Positions 14,256-22,157 of a DNA stretch of 26,555 bases are shown piece by piece; positions within the stretch are counted from its first letter, which is position 1; each line of letters starts with the position of its first letter. The notes under the pieces are model-generated. The model did not search any database, was not told the origin of the DNA, and saw only the letters and a list, made by a program, of their open reading frames with translations. Made by a program: the position numbers and the translations under genes. The stretch is from Gammaproteobacteria bacterium (GTDB lineage Bacteria > Pseudomonadota > Gammaproteobacteria > Eutrophobiales > Eutrophobiaceae): positions 1 through 26,555 of the forward strand of contig JACVQI010000018.1 in assembly GCA_015661095.1 (NCBI GenBank), written 5' to 3'.

Positions 14256-15359
14256 ATGCGGTATTCAGCCATGAGCATCGATAAAGTCACACGCTGGATC
14301 AGACCATCCGTACTGGCCACCAGTGCTTACCACGTCCAGAATGCCGCAGGTCTGGTCAAACTGGATGCGATGGAAAACCCGTATACCTGGCCGGCCGAGA
14401 TAAAACAATCCTGGTTGAACTGTCTCGCCGATGCGGAAATCAACCGCTATCCCAGCGCCGACGCCACCGTCCTTAAAGAATCATTAAGAACCGCATTTAC
14501 CATCCCGGCAGATATGGAGTTATTGCTGGGTAACGGATCCGATGAAATTATCCAGATCATCATGCTGGCCATGGCTGGCCAGAACACGGTGTTCATGGCG
14601 CCCACGCCTACATTCGTGATGTATGAAGTCATCGCGGCGGCCACGCAGGCACGGTTCGTCGGCATACCGCTACAGCGGGACTTTACCCTGGATACGGCGG
14701 CGCTGCTGCGCGCCATACGGGACTATCAACCAGCCGCGATCTTTCTCGCCTATCCGAATAATCCGACTGGAAATTTATTTGATACCAGGGCGATTATTGA
14801 CATTATCGAGCATGCTCCCGGTATTGTCGTGGTGGATGAGGCCTATCATGTCTTTGCTGAAAGCAGTTTCCTTGACCGGCTCGCACATTATGACAATCTG
14901 CTCATCATGCGCACCATGTCAAAATTCGGACTAGCTGGTTTACGCCTGGGCTTCCTGGCTGGTCCGGCGGACTGGCTCAGGGAGTTTGACAAAATACGCC
15001 TGCCCTACAACATCAATATTTTAACCCAGTTGAGTACCACTTTTATTCTGGACCATATCGATCTTCTCAATGAGCAGGCAGCCGCCATCCGCCATGACCG
15101 GGAAATATTGTGTCAGGCTTTGGCTGCCATTCCCGGTATCGCGGTCTGGCCCAGTGCAACCAATTTTCTTTTGTTCAGAATTGAACAGGGTGGTGGTGAT
15201 CGGCTATTCAATGGCCTGAAACAGGCGGGTGTGCTGATCAAGAACCTGCATGGTAGCCATCCGTTACTGGCGGATTGTTTGCGGGTAACCATCGGTACGC
15301 CAGAGCAAAACCAGCTTTTTCTGGAGGCTTTAACCCACATTTCTCACCACCTGACGTAG
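14256..15359 (+). CDS. hisC: Histidinol-phosphate aminotransferase
   Basis: HisC is a PLP enzyme that converts imidazole-acetol phosphate to histidinol phosphate. The substrate and PLP motifs are in order: KLDAMENPY, YPNNPTG (166-172), VDEAYHVF (193-200) and TMSKFGLAGLRLGF with Lys223 as Schiff-base lysine. The length of 367 is normal. ATG 14271, five codons on, fits the family N terminus (SIDKVTRWIRPSV) equally well, and neither start has a clear ribosome site. The TAG stop is 3 bases before a long imperfect palindrome. Confidence 0.96.
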   Translation: MRYSAMSIDKVTRWIRPSVLATSAYHVQNAAGLVKLDAMENPYTWPAEIKQSWLNCLADAEINRYPSADATVLKESLRTAFTIPADMELLLGNGSDEIIQIIMLAMAGQNTVFMAPTPTFVMYEVIAAATQARFVGIPLQRDFTLDTAALLRAIRDYQPAAIFLAYPNNPTGNLFDTRAIIDIIEHAPGIVVVDEAYHVFAESSFLDRLAHYDNLLIMRTMSKFGLAGLRLGFLAGPADWLREFDKIRLPYNINILTQLSTTFILDHIDLLNEQAAAIRHDREILCQALAAIPGIAVWPSATNFLLFRIEQGGGDRLFNGLKQAGVLIKNLHGSHPLLADCLRVTIGTPEQNQLFLEALTHISHHLT

Positions 15360-15362
15360 CGA

Positions 15363-15481
15363 GGACGCTGAGGCGCCGCTGAGACGGGCCGCACGGACTG
15401 AAGGTTGGTGAAGGCGTAGTCGACACTACGTCGAACCGGCCTGAGGGAGTACGACCCGTTACGGCGAGCGGATCGGCGTCC
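15363..15481. repeat. Long imperfect palindrome between hisC and the DegS-like gene
   Basis: The left arm 15363-15420 and right arm 15425-15481 are imperfectly self-complementary over nearly their whole length around CGAC. The ends match exactly (GGACGC and GCGTCC), the centre matches exactly (CGTAGT and ACTACG), and an internal block ACGGGCCG pairs with CGACCCGT allowing a G-U pair. The RNA from either strand would fold into one hairpin of about 120 bases. No T tract follows. It could be a repetitive extragenic element or a bidirectional terminator for the converging genes. The remaining 75 bp to 15556 show nothing recognisable. Confidence 0.65.
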
Positions 15482-15556
15482 GTAGTAGATATGGTGGTGA
15501 GGAATGCGGGTTTAAGTCGACGTTGCGACAGCAGGTTTAGTCGGACTTGACCATGG

Positions 15557-16717
15557 TCAGCGCACTGGCACGGTCGGTTTGTCCGTGATGGTGGCCGTTA
15601 ATAACATCTCTTCCCAACCTCTGATGATGACGATTTCAACTGTCGCGCTGGGCCGGAGTCCGGAGATGATCTGGAATGCCTGGCGGGTATCATAAATCTG
15701 GGTGTCGTTGATTTCGGTGATGATATCGCCAGGAATGACCCCCGCGAGGGCGGCAGGTCCATTGTTGATGACAGCCGAGACCAGTATACCCGATTGCTGT
15801 TGTCCCGAAGTATCCAGCGTACCATTCGGTACTGCTTCGGCCATAATGCCTAGATAACCCCGGATCACATGGCCATGACTGAGTAATTGCTGCATGACAT
15901 CGAACACCAGTTTGATCGGTATGGCATAACCGATGCCCTGGGAGCCGCCGGAAACGGTGAACATAGCTGTATTGATTCCTACCAGTTCCCCTTTGACATT
16001 GATAAGGGCGCCACCGGAGTTTCCTGGATTGATATCCGCATCGGTCTGAATAAAATCCTCGATTGTGGAAATACCCAGCGGTTTGCGCCCTTTGGCGCTG
16101 ACGATACCCTGGGTGACGGTTTGGCCGAAATTATAAGGATTGCCGATGGCCAACACCACATCGCCGACCTCCAGATCATCTGAATCGCCTATCGGTATGG
16201 ACGGCAGCGAGTTGAGTTGTATCTGTAACAGGGCCAGATCCGTTTCCGGGTCCACACCGATAATTTCCGCCTTCGTTTGCCGGCCATCGATGAGAGTGAT
16301 AAGTATTTCATCCGCGCCATTGATGACATGGGCGTTGGTGACCATATAGCCATCCGGATTCAGTATCACCCCGGAACCGGTGTCGATATTGCGTTGTGTT
16401 TCCGTGCCCAGATCCCCGAAAAAACGGCGGAAGATCGGATCCTGCAATAACGGATTGATTCTGCGTTTCAGCACCTTGGAGGCGTAAATATTCACTACAC
16501 TGGGAGCTGAGCTGGCGACCGCCCGGCTGTAGGAAATCGTTTCATTCTGACTCGCGGAAATGCCTACTGAGTTGCTGTTTACTACCAGGTTGGCCAGGGT
16601 CTCCTCCCGGTTAAATAACCCGGGAAAGAAGTATAAGGCCAGGAAAGCAATAGCCAGGCCAGCCACGCAGGAGCGCAGGATAAATACCGTGATCTTCCTC
16701 AGTTGTAGAACAGTCAT
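15557..16717 (-). CDS. degS: DegS/AlgW-type periplasmic serine protease (HtrA family)
   Basis: This membrane-anchored trypsin-like protease senses misfolded outer-membrane proteins and starts cleavage of the anti-sigma factor in the sigma-E response. One N-terminal membrane segment (about residues 12-33) precedes the protease domain with His130 (VTNAHVI), Asp160 (ETDLALLQI) and Ser234 (NPGNSGGAL). A single PDZ domain follows (about 285-370). One PDZ and a membrane anchor fit DegS/AlgW rather than DegP, which has two PDZ domains. The length of 386 is slightly above E. coli DegS. Its position divergent from petABC is the usual gammaproteobacterial arrangement. Confidence 0.93.
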   Translation of the reverse strand: MTVLQLRKITVFILRSCVAGLAIAFLALYFFPGLFNREETLANLVVNSNSVGISASQNETISYSRAVASSAPSVVNIYASKVLKRRINPLLQDPIFRRFFGDLGTETQRNIDTGSGVILNPDGYMVTNAHVINGADEILITLIDGRQTKAEIIGVDPETDLALLQIQLNSLPSIPIGDSDDLEVGDVVLAIGNPYNFGQTVTQGIVSAKGRKPLGISTIEDFIQTDADINPGNSGGALINVKGELVGINTAMFTVSGGSQGIGYAIPIKLVFDVMQQLLSHGHVIRGYLGIMAEAVPNGTLDTSGQQQSGILVSAVINNGPAALAGVIPGDIITEINDTQIYDTRQAFQIISGLRPSATVEIVIIRGWEEMLLTATITDKPTVPVR

Positions 16718-16767
16718 GGATTTAGTAAGAGTTTTTCAGGCCAGCAGGCAACAGTTTACCTGATCCA

Positions 16768-16776
16768 TGCTATAAT
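16768..16776 (+). promoter_or_regulatory. Extended -10 promoter for the petABC leader
   Basis: TGC followed by a perfect TATAAT (TG at 16768-16769, hexamer 16771-16776) is an extended -10 element, which tolerates the poor -35 region here. Transcription would start near 16783, giving a leader of about 285 bases before petA. Confidence 0.65.
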
Positions 16777-16782
16777 CCGCTC

Positions 16783-17068
16783 CGATTTTTAACGCAGAAC
16801 TTCTGCATCAGCCAGAGATCACAGGAAGAATGTCCTTAGGTGCCATTTGAATCTCGCAAGAGATTGAAAAATGAAGACAAACCTGCGGAAGAACCGGGTT
16901 GCAACGCCTTTACTACTGTCACCAGGAGGCGGGCCGTACGCAGGTGGCAAATGTAAAAAGTAAGAACAACGCAATTTTGTTTTTCATAATCCGGAAAGTC
17001 ATCAATGGCATTATTGACGGGCTTTCATAAATTTATCCATTCAAATATTAGTTGGGGAAATACGAGTT
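16783..17068 (+). other. Long structured 5' leader of petABC
   Basis: The leader contains a GCAGA/TCTGC dyad just after the promoter and a perfect 6-bp stem closed by a GCAA (GNRA) tetraloop (AATCTC-GCAA-GAGATT, 16850-16865). A 30-codon ORF starts five bases later. After it come an AT-rich dyad with a T tract (AACAA with TTGTT, 16964-16985) and a dyad with GTCA/TGAC and AAT/ATT stems (about 16999-17028). It matches no riboswitch class that I recognise by eye. Extent is inferred from the promoter. Confidence 0.5.
16871..16963 (+). CDS. Small basic ORF in the petABC leader (30 residues)
   Basis: ATG 16871 to TAA 16963 encodes MKTNLRKNRVATPLLLSPGG followed by GPYAGGKCKK. Eight of 30 residues are Lys or Arg, with a central PLLLSPGGGP. 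GAGA at 16860-16863 within the preceding tetraloop hairpin is a possible ribosome site, so the hairpin could mask it. I do not recognise the family. It could be a leader peptide controlling petABC, an independent small protein, or chance. In favour of a gene are its placement right after a strong promoter and hairpin, and its composition. Confidence 0.4.
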   Translation: MKTNLRKNRVATPLLLSPGGGPYAGGKCKK

Positions 17069-17642
17069 ATGAGTGAAGACGGGATTGACAAAGATCGCCG
17101 GCGGTTTTTGACCACCACCGCAACGGTAATCGGGGGGGTCGGGGTTGTAGCGGCGGCGATTCCTTTCGTGTCAACATTGCTGCCCAGTGAAAGGACCAAG
17201 GGAGGTTGATATCAGCGATATTCTGCCGGGGGAACTGAAACGCGTATCCTGGCAGGGCAAAGCAGTCTTGATCCTGCGCCGGGACGAAGAGGCGTTAAAG
17301 TCCCTGCCAGGGCTCGATGAGAAAGTCAGCGATCCCGGTTCCAATGATTCAGAACAGCCAGGATATGCCAAGAATGAATATCGTTCCGTCAAGCCGGAAT
17401 ATTTAATCGTGCAGGGTTGGTGCACCCATCTGGGTTGTATCCCGACTTACGCCAGAAAGGGGGAAATCGCGGAGATCGAAAACTGGCAGGGCGGGTTCTT
17501 TTGCCCCTGCCATGGCAGCCGTTTCGATCTGGCCGGCCGGGTCTTTAAAGGGGTGCCGGCGCCGTTGAACCTGATCGTGCCGCCACACCAGTACCTGAGC
17601 GATTCCGTGGTGTTGATAGGCGATGATTCGGGAGCGGCCTGA
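17069..17642 (+). pseudogene. petA: Rieske iron-sulfur subunit of cytochrome bc1, broken by a single-base frame change
   Basis: The Rieske protein passes electrons from quinol to cytochrome c1. From ATG 17069 the first frame gives a twin-arginine signal anchor (RRRFLTTTA, residues 10-18), a membrane segment and the linker start STLLPSERTK, then stops at TGA 17207. The rest continues one base further on: EVDISDILPGELKRVSW, then the cluster ligands in GWCTHLGCIP and FFCPCHGSRFD, to the stop at 17640-17642. One extra G in the GGG at 17200-17202 would explain the break. The seven-G run at 17132-17138 is not responsible, because homology continues in frame past it. Because petB and petC are intact, a sequencing error or a recoding event is as likely as true loss. 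A GTG at 17187 could start the soluble half alone. Confidence 0.85.
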
Positions 17643-19066
17643 TGAATACCATCGTCAAATTTCTTTATGGTTTCCGCGATTGGGTTGATGACCGCTTCCC
17701 ATTGATGCAGAACTGGAATGAGCATCTGGCCAAGTATTACGCTCCCAAGAATTTTAATTTCTGGTATTTCTTTGGTTCTCTGGCGTTACTGGTACTGGTG
17801 ATACAGATCATTACCGGCATCTGGCTGACGATGAATTATAAACCGTCCGCCGATATGGCATTTGCCTCGGTGGAATACATCATGCGTGATGTGGATTGGG
17901 GCTGGTGGATCCGCTACATGCATTCGACCGGGGCCTCGGCGTTTTTCATCACGGTCTATCTGCATATGTATCGTGGGATGCTGTATGGGTCCTACAAGCA
18001 GCCGCGCGAATTGATATGGATCCTTGGCATGCTGGTATTTTTTGTCCTGGCTGGCGAGTCGTTTTTCGGCTACCTGCTGCCCTGGGGGCAGATGTCTTAC
18101 TGGGGGGCGCAAGCCATTACCTCGATGTTCGGCGCGATTCCCGTCATCGGCGAAGACCTGTCAATCTGGGTCCGTGGCGATTATGTGGTCTCGGACGTCA
18201 CCCTAAACCGGTTTTTTTCCCTGCACGTGATTGCCCTGCCACTGTTGCTCTGCGGTCTGGTGGGCGCGCATATCCTGGCCCTGCATGAAGTCGGTTCGAA
18301 TAATCCGGATGGAATCGAAATCAAAAAACACAAGGGTCCCGACGGCATCCCGCTGGACGGGATCCCGTTTCACCCCTATTACACTGTCAAGGATATAGTC
18401 GGTGCCGTGGTGTTTCTGCTGGGCTTTTTCGCGGTGGTCTTTTTCTGGCCGGAGATGGGCGGGTATTTTCTGGAGCATAATAATTTCTTCCCGGCGAATA
18501 CCCTGCAGACGCCGGAACATATTGCCCCGGTGTGGTATTTTACGCCGTACTACGCCATGCTCCGCGCCATTCCGGATTTGTTGGGCGGGGCGCTCGTCAT
18601 GGGCGCGGCCCTGCCGATATTTTTTCTGCTGCCGTGGCTTGATCGCAGTCCGGTGAAATCCATCCGTTACCGGGGCTGGAAGTTCAAAACTGCCCTGGCC
18701 GCATTTACTATCGCTTTCCTGGGGCTGGGTTGGCTGGGCATAGAGTTGGCAACACCGGTTTACACCAATCTGGCGCGGTTCCTGACCGTGGTTTACTTTC
18801 TGTTTTTTATCTTGTTCCCCTGTTATACCAGCCCGACGGACAGTGTCGTCACAAAATATTACCGGGCCGGCGTCAAATGGATATTGCGGCTGATATTAGC
18901 TTATCTGGTGATCGATCAGCTTGCGGTTATGCTGGATGACAAACAAATTATCGATAACGCTTTTCTCGGTTTCGTATCCGGTTATGCGCTCCTGGTTATC
19001 TTGATTGAAGTGTTGGGCTTTTATTCCTTGGACATCGATAAACCGGTACCAGACAGGGTTACCTAA
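17642..19066 (+). CDS. petB: Cytochrome b subunit of the bc1 complex
   Basis: Cytochrome b carries the two b hemes and the quinol sites of complex III in the inner membrane. Heme ligands are His94 and His108 (MHSTGASAFFITVYLHMYRG) and His195 and His210 (SLHVIALP and GAHILALHEVG). The second pair is 15 apart rather than the 14 of alphaproteobacteria. The Qo-site motif is PVWY (296-299) instead of PEWY, a recognised variant. The product of 474 residues is intact with N-terminal b-type and C-terminal domains. The start overlaps the petA stop (TGATG), so its translation is probably coupled to that of petA. Confidence 0.97.
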   Translation: MNTIVKFLYGFRDWVDDRFPLMQNWNEHLAKYYAPKNFNFWYFFGSLALLVLVIQIITGIWLTMNYKPSADMAFASVEYIMRDVDWGWWIRYMHSTGASAFFITVYLHMYRGMLYGSYKQPRELIWILGMLVFFVLAGESFFGYLLPWGQMSYWGAQAITSMFGAIPVIGEDLSIWVRGDYVVSDVTLNRFFSLHVIALPLLLCGLVGAHILALHEVGSNNPDGIEIKKHKGPDGIPLDGIPFHPYYTVKDIVGAVVFLLGFFAVVFFWPEMGGYFLEHNNFFPANTLQTPEHIAPVWYFTPYYAMLRAIPDLLGGALVMGAALPIFFLLPWLDRSPVKSIRYRGWKFKTALAAFTIAFLGLGWLGIELATPVYTNLARFLTVVYFLFFILFPCYTSPTDSVVTKYYRAGVKWILRLILAYLVIDQLAVMLDDKQIIDNAFLGFVSGYALLVILIEVLGFYSLDIDKPVPDRVT

Positions 19067-19068
19067 TC

Positions 19069-19806
19069 ATGAAACAGTTAGTTATTTTCCTTACCTTGCT
19101 TTTGACCGGCTCCCTGGCATGGGCGGCCGATAGCGGTCCAGTAATGCATGCCGACGTGGATTTGTCCGATCAGGCTTCGCTGCAGCGCGGCGCCAAAATC
19201 TTCGTCAATTACTGTCAGAGCTGCCATGCAGCCGCCTACATGCGTTATAGCCGCCTGGGTCAGGACCTGGGTATCACCGTGGATGTCCTCAAAGAAAACC
19301 TCATGTTCGGCACCGTTAAACCAGGCGATACCATGACCTCCAATCTGAGCCGGGACGACGCTGTGCAATTTTTTGCCATGGTGCCTCCGGATCTGTCAGT
19401 GACGGCCCGGGCCCGTGGCGCCGACTGGCTGTATACTTATTTTATGACTTTTTACCGGGACGACAGCCGACCGACCGGGGTGAATAACCTGACATTCAAG
19501 GACGTCGCAATGCCGCACATATTATGGGAAAAGCAGGGCTGGCAAAGGGCTGTGGTCAAAGAGACGCAGAACGCGGATGGCAGCGTCACCAAAGAGATCG
19601 AGCATCTGGAACTGGAAACGCCCGGCGAACTGACTGAGGTGGAATATGCGGCCTTGGTCAGGGATCTCGTTAATTTCATGGTTTATCTGGGTGAACCCAT
19701 CAAGCTCAAGCGCTACCAGATAGGCGGATGGGTCATGGTATATCTGATCATCCTGCTGCTGGTTGTTTATCTCCTGAAGAAGGAATACTGGAAGGATGTA
19801 CACTAA
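19069..19806 (+). CDS. petC: Cytochrome c1 subunit of the bc1 complex
   Basis: Cytochrome c1 accepts electrons from the Rieske protein. A signal peptide (cleavage near AWA-ADS, residue 19-20) precedes the heme c site CQSCH (Cys49, Cys52, His53). PPDLSVTARARG and the MPHILW block, which likely supplies the axial Met, follow. One C-terminal membrane anchor is at about residues 222-238, ending KKEYWKDVH. It follows petB by 2 bp. The length of 245 is normal for gammaproteobacteria. Confidence 0.97.
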   Translation: MKQLVIFLTLLLTGSLAWAADSGPVMHADVDLSDQASLQRGAKIFVNYCQSCHAAAYMRYSRLGQDLGITVDVLKENLMFGTVKPGDTMTSNLSRDDAVQFFAMVPPDLSVTARARGADWLYTYFMTFYRDDSRPTGVNNLTFKDVAMPHILWEKQGWQRAVVKETQNADGSVTKEIEHLELETPGELTEVEYAALVRDLVNFMVYLGEPIKLKRYQIGGWVMVYLIILLLVVYLLKKEYWKDVH

Positions 19807-19875
19807 GCGTGCGTACGACGAGCTGGTTTTGTGCAACCGGATGGCAGCTTATTCCCGCTGTTACGGAGGGGTTCC

Positions 19876-20502
19876 ATGGCAAGCATAGCTAACCGCCGCT
19901 CGGTCATGGTGTTGTATTCGGATACTACGGGTCCGATTGGAAACTGCGTGCGTATTGTGCTGGCTGAGAAAGATATCAATGTCGAAATTAATTATATCGA
20001 GGGAGATGAACGACCGGACGATCTGGCGGAATTGAATCCCTATCACTCGGTGTTGACGCTTATCGACCGCGATCTTGTGCTGTATGACGAGCAGATCATC
20101 ATGGAGTATCTGGATGAACGTTTTCCGCACCCGCCATTGATGCCCGTGGATCCGGTTGCCAGAGCCAATAACCGGCAATTGCGTTATCGGGTCATGCGTG
20201 ATCTCTATTCTCTGGTCGACGCACTTGCGGGTAAAAATGAGATAGCAGCTGCCACTGCCCGGAAGGAATTACGCGATAATCTGACGGCCATTGCTCCCGC
20301 GTTTGCGCAGAAACCCTATTTCATGTCTGATGAATATTCATTGGTCGATTGCTGTATGGCACCTTTACTATGGCGGCTGGATCATTACGGTGTAAAAATG
20401 CCGGCATCCGCGAAGATCATCAATGAATACGCCAGACGATTGTTCGAACGGGATACATTCAAATCCAGCCTGTCGCAGCGCGAACGCGAAATGCGCATGT
20501 AA
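19876..20502 (+). CDS. sspA: Stringent starvation protein A
   Basis: SspA binds RNA polymerase and alters transcription under starvation and acid stress. It has a glutathione-transferase fold without transferase activity. The N-terminal thioredoxin-like half reads VMVLYSDTTGPIGNCVRIVLAEKDI and is followed by the helical half with YSLVDCCMAPLLWRLDHYG. GGAGG at 19865-19869 lies six bases before ATG 19876; the open frame begins upstream at 19831 but those residues are unlike the family. The product is 208 residues. petABC-sspA-sspB is a standard gammaproteobacterial order. Confidence 0.95.
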   Translation: MASIANRRSVMVLYSDTTGPIGNCVRIVLAEKDINVEINYIEGDERPDDLAELNPYHSVLTLIDRDLVLYDEQIIMEYLDERFPHPPLMPVDPVARANNRQLRYRVMRDLYSLVDALAGKNEIAAATARKELRDNLTAIAPAFAQKPYFMSDEYSLVDCCMAPLLWRLDHYGVKMPASAKIINEYARRLFERDTFKSSLSQREREMRM

Positions 20503-20562
20503 TAAGAGGAATCTCTTTATGCCCGGGGCCGCTCTTTTTCTAGTTGAATGACAGTAACAACC

Positions 20563-20943
20563 ATGGCTACATCAAAACGACCGTATCTACTGCGGGCTAT
20601 CAATGAATGGATACTGGATAACCTGATGACACCGCACATACTGGTGGATACTGTGGCTGATGATGTAGTTGTACCAAAACAATACATAGAGAACGGCCGT
20701 ATTGTCCTCAATATCTCACCTAATGCAGTCAAAGACCTGGTTATCGGTAATGACCTGCTGTTATGTAGCGCCAGGTTTGGCGGTAAGCCATGTAATATTA
20801 GTGTTCCGATCCGTAACGTATTGGCGATTTATGCCAAGGAAAATGGTATGGGTATCGTTTTCCCTGAAGAAGAAGCTGAGCCCGGGCCGGATCCTGCAAT
20901 CAATCGTCTGGAAAAAGCGCCTAAATTAAAGCTGGTTAAATAA
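20563..20943 (+). CDS. sspB: ClpXP adaptor / stringent starvation protein B
   Basis: SspB delivers ssrA-tagged peptides to ClpXP. The folded domain begins KRPYLLRAINEWILDNLMTP, with HILVDTV and ISPNAVKDL, and FGGKPCNISVPIRNVLAIYA forming the tag-binding groove. A flexible acidic linker (EEEAEPGPDP) leads to the C-terminal ClpX-binding tail, KLKLVK, close to the usual LRVVK-type end. ATG 20563 gives 126 residues; ATG 20548, five codons upstream, is also possible, and neither has a clear ribosome site. Confidence 0.95.
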   Translation: MATSKRPYLLRAINEWILDNLMTPHILVDTVADDVVVPKQYIENGRIVLNISPNAVKDLVIGNDLLLCSARFGGKPCNISVPIRNVLAIYAKENGMGIVFPEEEAEPGPDPAINRLEKAPKLKLVK

Positions 20944-21033
20944 CAGTAACAGACTGCCTGGCAAATTAAAGTAATGATGAAACATATTCATCATTACGGT
21001 AGCGCCATAAAAAAAATATCTGGAGCATCAGGA

Positions 21034-21543
21034 ATGATTAGGGTGATTCAGTCAGATATCACGCTGTTGCAGGTGGATGCCATTGTTAATGCCGCAAATG
21101 AATCATTGCTCGGTGGCGGCGGTGTGGATGGCGCTATCCATCGCGCCGCCGGTCCGGAGTTACGCGAATATAATATCAGGCTGGGAGGGTGTAAAACCGG
21201 CGAGGCCAGATTGACACCCGGATTCAAGCTGCCCGCGCGCTGGATCATTCATACCGTTGGTCCAGTCTGGCATGGCGGCAAGCGCGGTGAGGCAGGGTTG
21301 CTAAAAAGCTGTTACCGTGAGGTGTTTCGGATTGCTATCGAGCAGAACGTAAAAACCTTGGTCTTGCCCGCTATCAGCACCGGTATTTATGGCTATCCGA
21401 AAGAGGCGGCGGCAAAGATAGCCTTGTCAGCCATGCAAGCCACCGAAAAATATTTTATTGAAATTATCATCTGCACTTTCAGCGCGGAAGACGCGGCCAT
21501 CTATAATCGGCAATTGGCCAAAGCACCGGCCAGTGACAACTGA
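21034..21543 (+). CDS. Macrodomain protein, probable O-acetyl-ADP-ribose deacetylase
   Basis: This MacroD/YmdB-type macrodomain binds ADP-ribose and its O-acetyl or protein-linked forms. Conserved segments are IQSDITLLQVDAIVNAANES (with NAAN at residues 19-22), LGGGGVDGAIHRAAG, and the phosphate loop STGIYGYP near 119-126. GGAG eight bases upstream supports ATG 21034, giving 169 residues; the open frame extends to 20974 but without a ribosome site. It follows sspB by 90 bp and may be a separate unit. Substrate cannot be decided from sequence. Confidence 0.93.
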   Translation: MIRVIQSDITLLQVDAIVNAANESLLGGGGVDGAIHRAAGPELREYNIRLGGCKTGEARLTPGFKLPARWIIHTVGPVWHGGKRGEAGLLKSCYREVFRIAIEQNVKTLVLPAISTGIYGYPKEAAAKIALSAMQATEKYFIEIIICTFSAEDAAIYNRQLAKAPASDN

Positions 21544-21576
21544 AAATTCAGGAACTCCGGAATCCGTCAGGTGTTC

Positions 21577-22152
21577 TTAGTCAGTATATTCAAACAGCAT
21601 GACCACCTTTTGCACACCGCTGGTTTGTCTAGCTATCTCCGTCGCTATCTCTGCTTCAAGTCTGCTTACCATCCCCATTAAATAAACAACACCCTTGTCC
21701 GTCACAACTTTTATACTGAGGCTGCTGACATTTTTCTCCGCGATGAGTTGGGTTTTAACTTTTGCGGTAATCAGGGAGTCGCTGCTACGTGACATTGATG
21801 AACTGGGAGCAGCTATCGTAATTTCATTATGCACATGGCTGACTTTGGGAATGCTGGAGACGAGATCAATAGCCTGTTGCCGTAATGCTTCATCCGGGGC
21901 CTCGCCCGTTACCAGTACTATTGTGTTGTAGCTGGTGACATTAAGATGCGCCTTGTCCGATATTTCCTTGTTGTCAGAGAACGCCCTCAATGCTTTCAAT
22001 TCGATGGACTGGTCCTCTATCACAGTGCCTGTGGTGCGTTTGTCCGTTGCGACGGATACACCTGCTGCGCCACCCACTATCGCTGCCGCACATGCTTGAA
22101 GCAGGGCCGCCACAGCTAGCAATAAAAATATTCGTAAATCATGTTTATACAT
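21577..22152 (-). CDS. dolP: BON-domain outer-membrane lipoprotein DolP (YraP)
   Basis: DolP is a lipoprotein of the outer membrane that supports envelope integrity and BAM function. The signal peptide ends in the lipobox LLQAC (Cys21), followed by a GGAAGVSVATDKRTTGT segment typical of the family. Two BON domains follow, one from about residue 45 (ALRAFSDNKEI) to 112 and one from about 123 (SLITAKVKTQLIAEK) to 191. GGAG 9 bases upstream, inside the end of diaA, supports the ATG. It is the last gene of the lpoA-yraN-diaA-dolP unit. Confidence 0.95.
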   Translation of the reverse strand: MYKHDLRIFLLLAVAALLQACAAAIVGGAAGVSVATDKRTTGTVIEDQSIELKALRAFSDNKEISDKAHLNVTSYNTIVLVTGEAPDEALRQQAIDLVSSIPKVSHVHNEITIAAPSSSMSRSSDSLITAKVKTQLIAEKNVSSLSIKVVTDKGVVYLMGMVSRLEAEIATEIARQTSGVQKVVMLFEYTD

Positions 22153-22157
22153 GTGGT

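Noticed and set aside
16783..16965. Known riboswitch (c-di-GMP, cobalamin, glutamine) in the petA leader
   Set aside because: The GNRA hairpin and GGGTTGC caught the eye, but the conserved cores of these classes are not present.
17132..17138. Seven-G run in petA as the source of the frameshift
   Set aside because: Rieske-like residues continue in the same frame well past the run (VVAAAIPFVSTLLPSE), so the break must be further downstream.
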